DNA of 27,494 nucleotides, taken from contig JAFTDQ010000071.1 of the NCBI GenBank assembly GCA_017454075.1, forward strand, positions 1 through 27,494, in the 5' to 3' direction. A program made the translations under genes and the position numbers. Source of the stretch: Clostridia bacterium (GTDB lineage Bacteria > Bacillota_A > Clostridia > Oscillospirales > CAG-272). The notes beneath the pieces were generated by a model. That model did no database searches. It was not told where the DNA came from and saw nothing but the letters and a program-made list of their open reading frames with translations. Of this stretch, positions 1 to 10,800 are shown piece by piece. Every line of letters starts with the position of its first letter. The stretch's first letter is position 1.

Positions 1-414
1 CAGCGTCAGATAGACGAGGGATATGAAAAGATCGCCGGATTCGGCAATATAACCGACATCTACGCCCATTACACGTATTCTGAAATGACGGTCGACGAGC
101 TCAACCGCGTCGACAGGGTCGAGGTCATCGACCTGCTCAACCGCATCGTAATGTCTCATATCACGATCGGCTCATACAGCGCTTCGGGCAATACGCTGAC
201 CGTCGCCGTCTCGGCCGATACTCTTCAGGAGATAAACTCGATACGCAATTCGCTTCTTGAAGAGCAGAGCGTCGAGTACTGCGCGATCAATAATGCGGTC
301 ACGGTCAAGACCGAAGGGACGGACGCCGAGCGCGTGAACGCTCAGATCACGATCCGTCTCGTAAACGTAGCGAGGGACGACGCCGAGTTCCTCGGAGGAG
401 GGGAGAAGAAATGA
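1..414 (+). CDS. PilN-like type IV pilus assembly protein, C-terminal part (5' end outside window)
   Basis: The reading frame is open from the first base, so this is the 3' part of a gene that begins to the left; the first ATG at 85 is probably internal. About 137 residues are visible. They show the alternating beta-alpha pattern of the periplasmic-type ferredoxin-like domain of PilN/GspL-like proteins (ITIGSYSASGNTLTVAVSA, then a helix, then EYCAINNAV), which sits outside the membrane and pairs with PilO. In the family, PilN and PilO form a heterodimer that links the cytoplasmic PilM ring and the platform to the growing pilus. The stop overlaps the start of the next gene (ATGA), which is PilO-like, and this neighbour is the main support for the call. 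The N-terminal membrane helix and PilM-binding motif, which would confirm it, lie outside the window. It could also be another bitopic assembly protein. Confidence 0.6.
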   Translation, partial: QRQIDEGYEKIAGFGNITDIYAHYTYSEMTVDELNRVDRVEVIDLLNRIVMSHITIGSYSASGNTLTVAVSADTLQEINSIRNSLLEEQSVEYCAINNAVTVKTEGTDAERVNAQITIRLVNVARDDAEFLGGGEKK

Positions 415-1001
415 AACTGTTCAGCCGTGATTTTACGACGAAAGAAAAGGTCCTCCTTCTCGTCCTTGCGATAATCCTCGTCGCGCTCGTGTACTATCAG
501 TTCGTGCACGTGCCGGTGACCGAAGCCCTCGATGAGGCGAAAAACCGCGAGGAAGCCCTTGAGGTAGAACTCGAGGCGGTCCAGCTCAGGATCGCAAAGC
601 TCGAGAAGATGCAGAAAGAGATCGACGAGGTCTATGCAAACGGCACTCTCAAGAGCATGCCGAGCTACAACAACAGCCATAACGTCAACAAGCTTCTCAA
701 CGACGTTCTCGGCGATATGGGATACAATATCACCTTCTCGAACGTGACCCGAAACGGCGACCAGATAAGGAGAAACATATATCTCCAGTTCACGGCGCCC
801 GACTACGAGTCCGTCAGGACGCTTCTCTCGCAGCTCACGGGAAGCGACTACCGCTGTCTGGTAGGCGATTTCCGCTGCACTTCCGAGAAGGGAAGCCTTG
901 AAGAGGGTACCGTCACGGTCTCCGTCACGATCACCTTCTTTGAGACGATGGTCGGCGGTACGGCAGACTACGGACTGCCGTCCGAAAAAACAGAAAAATA
1001 A
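411..1001 (+). CDS. PilO-like type IV pilus inner-membrane assembly protein
   Basis: A 196-residue bitopic protein. It has a short cytoplasmic start, one membrane helix at about residues 14-32 (VLLLVLAIILVALVYYQF), a charged heptad-like coiled coil at about 38-75 (ALDEAKNREEALEVELEAVQ and on), then a compact alpha/beta domain with a C-terminal strand (TVTVSVTITFFETM). This order is the classic PilO layout, and the length is close to the family's usual 190-210. PilO proteins pair with PilN and align the pilus assembly machinery across the membrane. The start codon overlaps the upstream stop as ATGA, and a GGAGGAG ribosome site lies 5' of it, so the start is firm. The gene leads directly into a run of prepilin genes. 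The call rests on architecture and context; sequence identity in this family is typically low. Confidence 0.7.
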   Translation: MKLFSRDFTTKEKVLLLVLAIILVALVYYQFVHVPVTEALDEAKNREEALEVELEAVQLRIAKLEKMQKEIDEVYANGTLKSMPSYNNSHNVNKLLNDVLGDMGYNITFSNVTRNGDQIRRNIYLQFTAPDYESVRTLLSQLTGSDYRCLVGDFRCTSEKGSLEEGTVTVSVTITFFETMVGGTADYGLPSEKTEK

Positions 1002-1019
1002 GAATGACCGGTGGAGCCG

Positions 1020-1841
1020 ATGAAAAAAGCACTTGAAAAACCGAATATCCGGGAAAAGACGGGAACGCCGTCGGCGCGTCTCGGAAACATAAAAGGCGCG
1101 TCGATCACGGTTGCTCTGCTGTTCTTCATTCTGTGCGCTGTCATCGGCTCGGTCGTCCTGACCGCCGGAACGGCGGCCGCCGGAAGAGTCAGAAGACTCG
1201 CCGAGGGCGACAGGAGCTACCGCTGTGTGCTCTCCGCCGCCGAGACGCTCCGCGATCTCATTGACGGGAGGCAGACGGAGGTACTCCGCACGCGTCTTGC
1301 GAATTACACCGTGACGTCGGAATATCAGGTCGATGAAGACGGCGTCGCTTCGAGAACGTCTGAACAGCCCGTCGAATCGGAAAAGACCTATTCTTACAAC
1401 TTTTCGATCGACGGCGCTTCGTTCACTTTAAGAGACAACCTCTTATGGGACGCGGCGATTTCCCTGATCTTCGGGCAGAAATCGACCGACGCGGGTAAGT
1501 GGGAGAATGAATACGGCGTGACCGAAGAGGTGTCATTGTCTCAGTTCACCGTGACTCCCGTTGACTTTGAGCCGAAAACGGCCGTGACCGTTACGGCGAA
1601 GCTCCTCAGTCTGACGGCCGGAAACGTGATGCAGCTTACCCTTACCGACGGCACGACGACGTTCACGATCAACTGCCAGGCGCAGGTATCCGAGGATCTG
1701 TCCGTCCACACAGAGACAAGCCAACTCAGCGTCAATCCCCCGGACAACACGGGAAAATACCACCGCGTCGACGCGGTGACCGATTCCGAAACGAAGCAGG
1801 CGGTGATCCGCTGGACCGTGACCTCCCTGAGGTCGGAATGA
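1020..1841 (+). CDS. PilX/GspK-like minor pilin (no Glu5)
   Basis: About 273 residues with a polar N-terminus, then a hydrophobic helix beginning after a glycine (KG|ASITVALLFFILCAVIGSV, about residues 27-50), then an amphipathic helix and a mainly beta-strand body. This is the shape of a type IV minor pilin, but position 5 of the predicted mature protein is Val, not Glu. Loss of Glu5 is a known property of GspK-type tip subunits; PilX-type proteins have a similar helix. It lies between pilO-like and two further prepilin genes. Start choice: ATG at 1020 has GGTGGAG just upstream, close to the arrangement of the next gene (GGCGGAG before ATG); an in-frame GTG at 1011 is possible but has no clear ribosome site. 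The globular body is not recognised, so subunit identity is an inference from position and helix features. Confidence 0.6.
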   Translation: MKKALEKPNIREKTGTPSARLGNIKGASITVALLFFILCAVIGSVVLTAGTAAAGRVRRLAEGDRSYRCVLSAAETLRDLIDGRQTEVLRTRLANYTVTSEYQVDEDGVASRTSEQPVESEKTYSYNFSIDGASFTLRDNLLWDAAISLIFGQKSTDAGKWENEYGVTEEVSLSQFTVTPVDFEPKTAVTVTAKLLSLTAGNVMQLTLTDGTTTFTINCQAQVSEDLSVHTETSQLSVNPPDNTGKYHRVDAVTDSETKQAVIRWTVTSLRSE

Positions 1842-1850
1842 GAGGCGGAG

Positions 1851-2207
1851 ATGAAAAGTTTTTTCAACAAAGCTCTGAGAAAGCTGAATAACAGATCCGG
1901 CGAGTCCCTCGCCGAGGTGCTCGTTTCGGTGCTTATTTCGGCCGTGGCGCTCGTGATGCTCGCCTCTATGATAACCTCCTCGACCTCGATGATCGAGAAG
2001 AGCCGCGCCTCGATGAAGGAAAACTACGCGGCGGCAAACGCGCTGATCGACGCCGAACCGGATCAACCGGGAAAACTCGACGTAAAGATCGACGCCGATG
2101 GATACGACGTTGTTTACAACCCTAACACCGATCCTGATAAACAAAACAAAATACCCGTCAAATATTCATCTTCTGACGGGTCGATATACGGATATAACGC
2201 GGGATGA
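1851..2207 (+). CDS. Minor prepilin, GspI/PilV-like
   Basis: A 118-residue protein with a positively charged leader of about 18 residues ending in Gly, then ESLAEVLVSVLISAVALVML. This matches the prepilin peptidase (PilD/ComC) recognition pattern: cleavage after Gly, Glu at mature position 5, and about 20 hydrophobic residues that form the pilus-core helix. The C-terminal body is short (about 75 residues) and contains a small beta-hairpin region (KLDVKIDADGYDVVYNP). Small size and position before a GspJ-like gene suggest the GspI/PilV role in the tip complex. A GGCGGAG ribosome site abuts the ATG, and the stop overlaps the next start as ATGA, so translation is coupled. A ComG-type minor pseudopilin is an alternative. 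Confidence 0.72.
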   Translation: MKSFFNKALRKLNNRSGESLAEVLVSVLISAVALVMLASMITSSTSMIEKSRASMKENYAAANALIDAEPDQPGKLDVKIDADGYDVVYNPNTDPDKQNKIPVKYSSSDGSIYGYNAG

Positions 2208-2758
2208 AAGAGATTTTTCGTAAAAAACTGAAAAGCAAAGCCGGAATGACCCTCGGCGAGGTCCTCGTGGCGGTTATCATCCTGCTCCTCATGACGGCGA
2301 TCGTCGCGGGAGGGATCCCGGTCGCCCACAGGGCGTACGTCGACGTTGTCGACGCCGGGAACGCCGAGGTGCTCCTGTCAACTACGCTCAACGTTATCCG
2401 CCGCGAACTTTCCTCTGCGACAAGGGTTCATACCGCCGGCGGGAAGATATATTTTCTGAGCGGCGAGACGGGCTTCTGGACCGAGATCAGAAACGGCGGG
2501 GAAACGGACGACGGTACCGACAATCTTGTTTTCGTAAGATACCACGGCGTGCCAGGAGACTTCGACAGCGTCACGACGGTCACTCCCCTGGTCACCGATC
2601 AGGCGGCTACCACGCCGCTCAGGTCGTCGATAACGGGGATAGCCTACTCCGGCGGCGTGTTTGTAGTCACGGGAGTGAGCGTCACCCGCGGAACGCAGGA
2701 AATGTCGAAGCTCGACAGCTATAAGATCGCTCCCCTCAACGGAGTAACGGAGGAATGA
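2204..2758 (+). CDS. Minor prepilin, GspJ/PilW-like
   Basis: A 184-residue prepilin. The leader is about 14 residues with many Lys/Arg, followed by AG|MTLGEVLVAVIILLLMTAIV, which has the cleavage Gly and Glu at mature position 5. After the hydrophobic helix comes a helix with an Arg-rich end (TLNVIRRELSSATRVH) and a beta-rich body of strands around residues 75-180 (KIYFLSGETGFWTEI; NLVFVRYHGV; GVFVVTGVSV). This long amphipathic helix followed by a sheet domain, and the length near 190, fit GspJ/PilW/ComGF-type subunits that assemble in the initiation or tip complex. The start overlaps the preceding stop (ATGA), so it is probably translated by coupling since there is only a weak ribosome site. 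The last codons hold the GGAGG used by the next gene. Confidence 0.72.
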   Translation: MKEIFRKKLKSKAGMTLGEVLVAVIILLLMTAIVAGGIPVAHRAYVDVVDAGNAEVLLSTTLNVIRRELSSATRVHTAGGKIYFLSGETGFWTEIRNGGETDDGTDNLVFVRYHGVPGDFDSVTTVTPLVTDQAATTPLRSSITGIAYSGGVFVVTGVSVTRGTQEMSKLDSYKIAPLNGVTEE

Positions 2759-2763
2759 ACACA

Positions 2764-4866
2764 ATGATAAAGCAGGGAAAGAACAAAGGCTTTACCATAC
2801 AGGAAGTTCTGATTACGGTCGCGATCGTGATCATCCTTTTAGCCGTTGCCTTCGTTGCAGTGATAAACATAAGACGTAGTCTGAAGCAGACAGAGCTCGA
2901 CGGCATCGCGAAGGAGATCTTCGTCGCCGCTCAGAACCATCTTTCGGCAAATCCCGCGACCGGAACGGCGGGGAGACCGGAGTCAGAAGGCTCCACAACT
3001 TACTATTTCGTGGTCGCCTCCGACTACAGCGATCTGAGAAACGGCTCCGACCTTTCGATAATGCTCCCGTTCGCGTCGGTCGACGAGACCGTGCGGCTCG
3101 GCGGGTCTTATATAATCAGATATGAGAAGTCCACCTCGACGGTGCTCGACGTGTTCTACGCCGAAAAGAGCGGAACGTTCAAGCACTCGTTCGATCCGGG
3201 AGAATATTCCGACCTGCTTGGAAAGCGCGACAACGGAACGAGCCATAAGAGCGAGAGACGCACGTACGGAGCGGACAAGTCCGTCATCGGATGGTACGGC
3301 GGCGCGTCAGCGCAGGCTCTCACGAACGGCGCACCTCTGAAAGAGCCGGTCATCGAGATAATCAACGCCGAGCGCCTTCAGGTCAAGGTCAGAAATGAAA
3401 ATTCCGGCGTCTCCAACGCAAAACTCCGTCTCGTTGTCGAGGGGGAGAGCAGCGGAAAACAGATAAGCTTTGACCTCAACGGTTCAAATCCCTCGAACGT
3501 TTCGCTGAACGACAACGTCTACACCGTCACTCTCGATTCGGTGACTGAGGCCGGAATGCATTTCAAGGAGATCTGCGGCGAGGGCTTCACCCCCGGCGAA
3601 AACCTCCGCGTCTACGCGGTCGCATACAATAACACCGCGCTCACAAACGTCGCGTACAGCGCAACGCATTATACCAACAGTCTCTTCGCCGATCTCACGG
3701 GGGACGAGGCGAAGATATCGAATATACGCCATATCGAAAATCTCGACGCAAACATCTCGTCGCTGAACGTTACGGTCAACAAGGCGACGCAGATCACCGA
3801 TATCGCCTGGAGCGATTTCACAAGTAAAATCGGCGGGTCGTCCCTCACCATCCGCGCGATAAGCGGCGCGACGGCGGCGGATTCCTTCATGCCCGTCAAT
3901 CCCGCAAAGATAAGCTACGACGGTACGGGTCATTCCATAACCGGGATCCCCGTCAATACCTCGGGTCCCGCCGGACTGTTCGGCAGCCTCGTGACCGAAT
4001 CAGAGGTCAAAAATCTCGAACTCATAGATTTCACCGTGACGTCGACCTCCGGCTCCGCCGGAGCCCTTGCGGGCTCGCTTAACGGCTGCGCGGTCAGCGG
4101 AGTGACTGTCAGAAACGGCATAAACGGCGCGACGCAGACGGGTACCGGAATAAACGGCTCGACAGCCGCCGGAGGCCTTGTCGGACAGGCGACGAGCTGT
4201 ACATTTACCGACAGCTCGGCGTCGGTATACGTTGCGTCGGCCGGTTCGGCGGGGGGCTTTGCCGGTACGCTTTCGGGCGGGAGCGTCCTGGGATGCTATT
4301 CCGGCGGGCACACCGAGAACGGAATGTACTCCGAGACCGATATGAACGTAACGGGAGCAGCCGCCGGCGGATTTGCGGGGGTTATTACCGGGACGTCGGT
4401 CGGCTATTCCTATTCGACCTGTTCCGCTGAGGGCACGGCCGCTGCCGGCGGATTTGCCGGGCAGGCAAACGGGCAAATCTCAAACTGTTACGCAACCGGG
4501 CTTGTCATCGGAGAAGAAGGTAAGGCCGGCTCCCTTGTCGGGGATTTTTCGGGTACCATGACGAGCTGCAGGTACATTGAACTCATCAATGACTCGCTTC
4601 CTGCGTTCGCAGGCGACGGCTCCGGAACGGACGTTCTTAACGTTGACAGAAACATAACGGAGTATAAAAATTTCTTCAATTACAACACGCAGGCTTACGC
4701 CTACGACGATCAGCTGATCCTTTATTTCAAGGGCGTCACGAATATGCCGGGCGTTTCTCAGCTTTACGGATATTTCGGGGAAACAGCTCCCGCGGGCGTT
4801 CCGGAGACACATTACGGCGACTGGCCCGCTCCCGAGGATCTTGTTGTAAACGAGCTTGAAGATTAA
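2764..4866 (+). CDS. Large prepilin with GLUG-type repeat passenger domain (putative pilin-adhesin)
   Basis: A protein of 700 residues. The leader MIKQGKNKG is nine residues, followed by FTIQEVLITVAIVIILLAVA: a canonical prepilin signal with Glu5. Residues about 25-200 form a helix plus beta body. From about residue 325 the sequence becomes a Gly/Ser/Ala-rich series of GLUG-like units (for example AAGGLVGQATSCTF, SAGGFAGTLSGGSV, AAGGFAGVITGTSV, AAGGFAGQANGQIS, KAGSLVGDFSGTMT). GLUG units occur in surface beta-helical adhesins and peptidases; here they are fused to a pilin. Ordinary pilins have 120-250 residues, so the passenger is exceptional. Start choice: GGAGG at 2749-2753 is 10 nt from this ATG; an in-frame ATG at 2755 overlaps the preceding stop but is only 1 nt from that site. 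The stop shares a base with an ATG of the next frame (TAATG). The tip-adhesin role is inferred. Confidence 0.75.
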   Translation: MIKQGKNKGFTIQEVLITVAIVIILLAVAFVAVINIRRSLKQTELDGIAKEIFVAAQNHLSANPATGTAGRPESEGSTTYYFVVASDYSDLRNGSDLSIMLPFASVDETVRLGGSYIIRYEKSTSTVLDVFYAEKSGTFKHSFDPGEYSDLLGKRDNGTSHKSERRTYGADKSVIGWYGGASAQALTNGAPLKEPVIEIINAERLQVKVRNENSGVSNAKLRLVVEGESSGKQISFDLNGSNPSNVSLNDNVYTVTLDSVTEAGMHFKEICGEGFTPGENLRVYAVAYNNTALTNVAYSATHYTNSLFADLTGDEAKISNIRHIENLDANISSLNVTVNKATQITDIAWSDFTSKIGGSSLTIRAISGATAADSFMPVNPAKISYDGTGHSITGIPVNTSGPAGLFGSLVTESEVKNLELIDFTVTSTSGSAGALAGSLNGCAVSGVTVRNGINGATQTGTGINGSTAAGGLVGQATSCTFTDSSASVYVASAGSAGGFAGTLSGGSVLGCYSGGHTENGMYSETDMNVTGAAAGGFAGVITGTSVGYSYSTCSAEGTAAAGGFAGQANGQISNCYATGLVIGEEGKAGSLVGDFSGTMTSCRYIELINDSLPAFAGDGSGTDVLNVDRNITEYKNFFNYNTQAYAYDDQLILYFKGVTNMPGVSQLYGYFGETAPAGVPETHYGDWPAPEDLVVNELED
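3960..4590 (+). repeat. GLUG-type degenerate protein repeats within the large prepilin gene
   Basis: About six to seven units of roughly 22-35 residues share the core (A/S)(A/G)G(G/A)(F/L)(V/A)G followed by a small hairpin and a Cys/Ser-containing strand. Units start near 3964, 4048, 4159, 4246, 4360, 4444 and 4528. The repeats are degenerate at DNA level, so they are old protein repeats and not recent tandem duplication. Confidence 0.7.
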
Positions 4867-4898
4867 TGATACGAAGGGACAAACGAGAGGTTGACTTA

Positions 4899-7800
4899 AT
4901 GTCGGAAAGCAACAGATTTGTTAAGTTTATAGCTCTGGTGTGCGCGGTTCTCATGCTTATGTCCGGGAACGGCACGCTCTATCTTGTCGCAAACGCAGTC
5001 GAGGCTATCTCCCAGGCGTTTATGACAAAAGATCTCGTCGCCTCTGACGGAAGAACGTACCGCATCACCGTAAAGTATGACGAGAACTCCGGAATACCGG
5101 AGGGCACGCAGCTTGAGGTAAACGAGATCACCGATCCCGACGAATACGACGGTTACGTAGCGAAAACGGCAGAAAAGCTCGGCGGCATCTCCGAGGGGAT
5201 ACATTTCGCGCGTGCCTTTGACATCTCTCTTGTCGATCCCGAGACGGGCGAGAAGATACAGCCCGGGGGGAGCGTACGGGTGTCGATCCGTCTCCTTGAC
5301 GAAAATATCGACCGCGGGGCGAACGTCAACGTCGTCCACTTTCACGGTGACGCCGACGGCGAACACGAAATAATGGACGCCAGAGTAAACGGCAGAAACG
5401 TTGAGTTTGAAACCGACGGCTTCTCTGTTTACGTAGTCGTTGAACACGAGGCCGGCTATATCGAGACCCCGCGTGTCGAGTTCCATTTCCTCAGTCACAT
5501 ATTCTCGGAAGACGGTTCAAATCCCGGAACCTACGTTGCCGGTCCCTTCAGCTTCATGAATAAAGCCGGTTCGTATCAGAACAGCCAGATCCTGAAGGAC
5601 GGGGAAGCGCTCGAGATGATAGCTAACCCGCCGAACATTGAGACCGAAAACGACAACGGGACAAAGTCGAGCAAATATTTCTTCGGGTGGTATCTCGTAG
5701 AGCACAGCGGCGTTTCGTCTGACGGGAATGTCAGCTATATCTGGAGCGAAGATCCCGAACAGATAAAATTTGAGAAAAACGTAGCGATAAGCGACGTCGT
5801 GTGGGCAAACGAAGAACACACCGCCATCACCTCGCTCAAATGGACGATGGACGGAGTTGAACACGAGGTCAGCTCAGCGGATAACAGCGATTCGAGGATC
5901 GTCCTCGACGCTTTCGGCTGCGCTCACGTTTATCTTGCGCCTATCTATCAGGATTATTATTTTGTCAACTTCCACGCCGGAATCGAGGGCACCGAGCTCG
6001 GCAACTCCATACTTATGTGCCGTCTCGTCGTTCTCGGCTCGGACGGCCTTGCCGAGGCGCGTATAGGCGACGTTCATGCGTCGAGCGCCGATTCCCGCCG
6101 CAAGATCTTTACGGGCTGGGAAGCCGATCTCTGGGAAGAAGACGGCCAGACCATCGCGCGCAAGGAAATGACCGTCCTCGACGACGTCGGGGAGGAGTAC
6201 AACAGCGGCGAGGACAAGGACGGCTTCTATATCACGCTCACCTCCCATGATCTTTATCAGGGCAAGCAGGCGGTGGATTTGTATCCCATATTCACCGAGA
6301 CCCGCTGGTTCCATTTCATAACAGGGAAGAGCGGCAACGGCGCGACCTACGTCGGGGACGCCTACGTCTACACGACCGATCAGCCCTCAGACGTCGAGGG
6401 CGGCACGGCGAGGTATTACCTCACAGATCTTCCGATATCCTCCCGCACGGGCTTCAGGTTCAAGGGGTGGTTTGCCGATCCAACGGAGACAGACAGTAAC
6501 GGCGACTATCTCGACGGGCGCCAGATAACAGACGAAAACGGGCGCATCGTAAACGGGGCGTACACAAAGTACGCCGCCGACGACGTCACGCCCCTGTATC
6601 AGATGAAGGACGGCCGCCTCTACGCCTATAAGGATATCCCCGACGAGGGTATCACCCTCTATGCCCACTGGGAGGAGGTCACCGAGACAAATATCCAGAT
6701 CATCGTCTGGAAGCAGAAGATAAGCGACAGCAAAAACGCGTACGACCATGACAAGACGTACGATTTTGAGGCCGCCTATAATATCGACGCAACGTCCGGG
6801 CTGACCCTCGCCGACCTCAGGGCGAACGATACGCTGGACACATACGAAGGGTATTCAGGGGATTCCTTCACCGGTTTCCATTACCGTACTACCGAAATGA
6901 ACACCGCGACGGTAAGGGGCGACGGCACGACGGTCGTAAACGTCTATTACGACCGCGACCTGATGACGATATATTTCTACTATAACGGCACGGGCGGCGA
7001 GCCGGCGTATACCTATACGGCAACAACTGCCAACACACCCGAGGAGCAGTACGGCATCGTCGAGGGAAAATACGTCCGTCTTACCCGCAGACAGGGCAGC
7101 GGCACGAAATATACCTTCAGATATAATTATCAGCGGACAACGTCCGACACGATCACGCCTCAGTACGCCCTTGTCATCTCCGACGGCGTAAGGCGCTACG
7201 TAGAGCTCACCCGCACGGTGAACACCGTCACGAACACCCGATGGAGATTCCGCACCGGCGGCATGCTCACCGGCACGACCCGTTATATGGATCAAGGCAA
7301 GACCGACGGCGTGTTCTACGTGAGACAGGGGCGCAACTACGTTTCCTCCGGGTATAATGTAAACAATCCGCCGGAGGATACAAGCGTAACCTATTACTGC
7401 AAGTACAACAACCGCTACTATGAGCTTACGCCCCAGTCCACGACGACGACGACCTACGTCTGGAAGAACGGTGAATCTGTATGGACGGGCGACCGCTATC
7501 TCCGCCTTGCCGGCACAGCTGAGTATACGGGCGACAGGCGGACCATCGACGGCGTGGAGTACGGCGTCGATTCCCGCGGGGGTTACGTCGAGCTCGTCGG
7601 CACTTCGGTTGCCGCCTATCAGTGGTACACCACGACCCACGTCAGAGGCTATTTCAAAGACAACGACAACGACGGGACGCAGAGGGACGTTTACGGTCTT
7701 GTAGACGATGAATACGTCAAACTTACCCCTGTTTTCGGCTCCGACTATACGTATAAGACCGAATACACGTATACCGGGACGACGGCGACCAACACTCAGC

Positions 7801-10800
7801 AGCCGGATCAGTACGGCATTGTCAACGGCGAGTACGTAAAACTCAGCTGGGACGTTGTTGATACGACAACTGGCTGGTCTATCAGCTATGTGTATACTCC
7901 CACCACAAGCACGGAAGATGGATACTACTATTTGTGGACGGGAAACAACAACAATCGCTCATTCCAGAGTGTTCGGTTGTACTACAATGAAGGCAAGTGG
8001 TATAGAAATCGAGAATGGAATTGGTACAGGTACGAGTACTCCAATGAATGGACCGGCGGTGTATATGAAAGGACAACCGGATCCGGCGCGTATTCCGGAA
8101 CTGTATATGGCCTGACAAGCAACGGTGAGTTTACGACATACAGAAACGGAACACGTTACGGTCAGGGCGAGAACGGCATAATTTATCAGCTCGGCAATCA
8201 GACGTCCGCCGACGTCTACGGCTGGACATATAATTACGCAGAATATACCGGCGCCCGCTACACGCGCGGAGCCGGCGCGAACTGGACAGGCGACCGTTAT
8301 ACACGTTCGGGCAGCTCGGCTCCTTACACATATACTCCTCAGACCGGGAACCCGACCTCCGGTCAAATCCTCTATATCCTTGACGGCAACGGCGGGCATG
8401 TGAAGCTCAACTGGACCGTCAACGTCTCGGGCTATACCTACGAGGACGAAAGCGGCACGACGCAGAACTACGAGGGCGACCGCTACACCTTCAGGGATGA
8501 AGAGGTAGATACCGAGTATACCGGCACGAGGTATACGAGAGGGACTTCCGCGTTTAACAGCATGATCACCTACACCGGTCTGTACGGTCAGACGCTGGCA
8601 CAGAACGGGTATACCTGGCCGTCGTCGATCTCTGGCCAAAGCGGCACCTGGTGGTGGTATGATGGGTATAACAGTGGCTTGGGTGGAATGTCTGGTACCG
8701 GAACGCGTACAACTTTCCTTGAAGCTTTCCTGTTTTCAGACGGCGGGACTGTTGCGACCTTCTACGGATTCACCGGTAGTGGCTCAAACAGTATTTACTT
8801 CTACAAGGAAGCCCTTGACGGATCATGGGTGCTTTCCGATACAATGACGGTCTCCAACGGTACCTTCAACATCAGTGACAAGTATACAGGATTTATTCCT
8901 CACCAGTACAGTACTAACGGTTCATCCTGGACAACTTTGAGTGGTGAAAAGGACAGTAACGGATATTATGGCTCAATTGGAGCGACGGCAAACAGATACA
9001 TCCGTTTCAAACGTCTCTCATACGATCTTGTTTTCGATCCGAACTACCCGACAAAGGCGGGGACGACGATAAACGGCACGGATCTGACGCTCGACAACGT
9101 TGCAGCCCTGACGGAGGCCAACACCTCGACGGTTTCGGTGCTGTACGAAACGCCGCTTTCGGGCTATAGCGCTCAGCCGCAGCCGGCGCAGGGCCCCGAC
9201 AACTATACATTTACCGGATGGTACGTCGACGAGGGCTGCACGGTCAAGTACACGTTCAACGAGAACATGCCGGCCGCGAATATGCGTCTCTATGCCGGCT
9301 GGGAACCCGTTCAGTTCCGCATTGAGATCGACCCGAACGGCGCCGAGTTTGACCATATCGACCACAGATACGATATGAACAACAGTTCCAACCCCGCCCG
9401 TCAGGGCTACAGCGGGTGGTTCTGGGATAACAACGGCTCGGCGGTGGAGTATCAGAGCGGAATGGACGTCAGCGACCTCAGACCCTTTGCGACCTTCAAC
9501 CGCGGCGAGATAATCGGTGAGGACGGAGTTACGGTCGAGCGCCCGGCTGACAATGGATGGGCGGCGACGAGCCGTTATTCGACCTACATAAACGCGACGT
9601 TTATGGAGCCGATCACGGAGTATACCGAGATGAAGGTCGACTACGTCCCCGTCAGCGACGCCTTCGCCGCGAACTATTCGGGCGCGATATACTACTATAT
9701 GAACGCTCAGTACCAGAGCGAGGCGATCGACGGCACGGGACTTCCGTCCGCGAACAGAAACGCGCTTTATCTCACCGAGGAGGAGCTCCACCAGTATTAT
9801 CTGTTCTACAAGGACTGGGTAAACGGCAACCTCATCGGCGGATATATATCCGGGACGATCGTCCTCGACGAAGAGACCTGGAAGGAGACGTATCTCGCAA
9901 AAAACAGCTCCGGAGGGTATCAGAAGTATCGCAGGACGATAGGATCCGAGCACTTTACTTTCCTCGGATGGTATAAGCTCGATTCAAACGGCAATCCGGA
10001 ACCGATGCCGTATAATTTCGCAGATCCCGTTACCGGGCCGTTCACCCTCAAGGCCTACTGGCGTCTCGACGCCGGATATCAGATCCGTTATCACGCCGAC
10101 TACGTCATGGAGGACGGAACCATCGTCAACGGCGAGATCCCGTACTGGACCGACCCGGAGATAAAGACCTCACGCTACGCGGCGGACGCCGGCACGCATA
10201 TATACCGTCAGCCGACGGGTATCACTGCGAACGGCATAGAGACCGACGAATATATCTTCCGCGGCTGGCAGCTCGTCAACGTGAGCACGAACAGCCACGG
10301 GCAGGTCGTCTATACTCCCATCGAGGACGGCGTTTACTACGATCCGGGCGACAGGTTCACAATTCTCTCAGCCTACGCCGACCGCAGCAGCGTTATACAC
10401 ATGCAGGCCGTTTACGAGCAGAAGGATCAGTCTTACAGACGGCCCTACGTCACGAATCTGACGCTCCACGCAAACGGCGGATTCATGACGGTCGACGGCG
10501 AAAACGAACTCACCGAGAATACAAGTCTCACGAACACCTGGCCGGGGGTCATCGGCGAGGTCGTCGCGACGGTGAACGACAACGGAGTTGATACCGAGCG
10601 CATTGAATTCGGAGATTTCCAGTCGAACGAAAAGGTCAGGCTATATCGCTACGCGACCGATCTTACCCACGTCGACGGCGACGATTCCAAGCCGCTTCTC
10701 GATCCCGCAGGGAAGAACTATTTCAAGCATCCCGACGGCTATTTCCTGCTCGGTTTCGACAAAGAGAGCAACGAAGGCGACTATATCGCCACCTATCCGG

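Noticed and set aside
4866..4898. ATG at 4866 as start of the giant protein
   Set aside because: It overlaps the upstream stop but lacks a ribosome site; the ATG at 4899 has GAGAGG at 8 nt and gives a normal signal peptide. Kept as an alternative only.
3960..9010. CRISPR array or DNA tandem repeat
   Set aside because: The repeats are degenerate protein repeats in long open frames; there are no conserved direct DNA repeats with regular spacers.
9018..9953. 311-codon minus-strand frame
   Set aside because: Shadow of the InlB-type repeat coding region with Val/Arg-rich composition typical of antisense frames.
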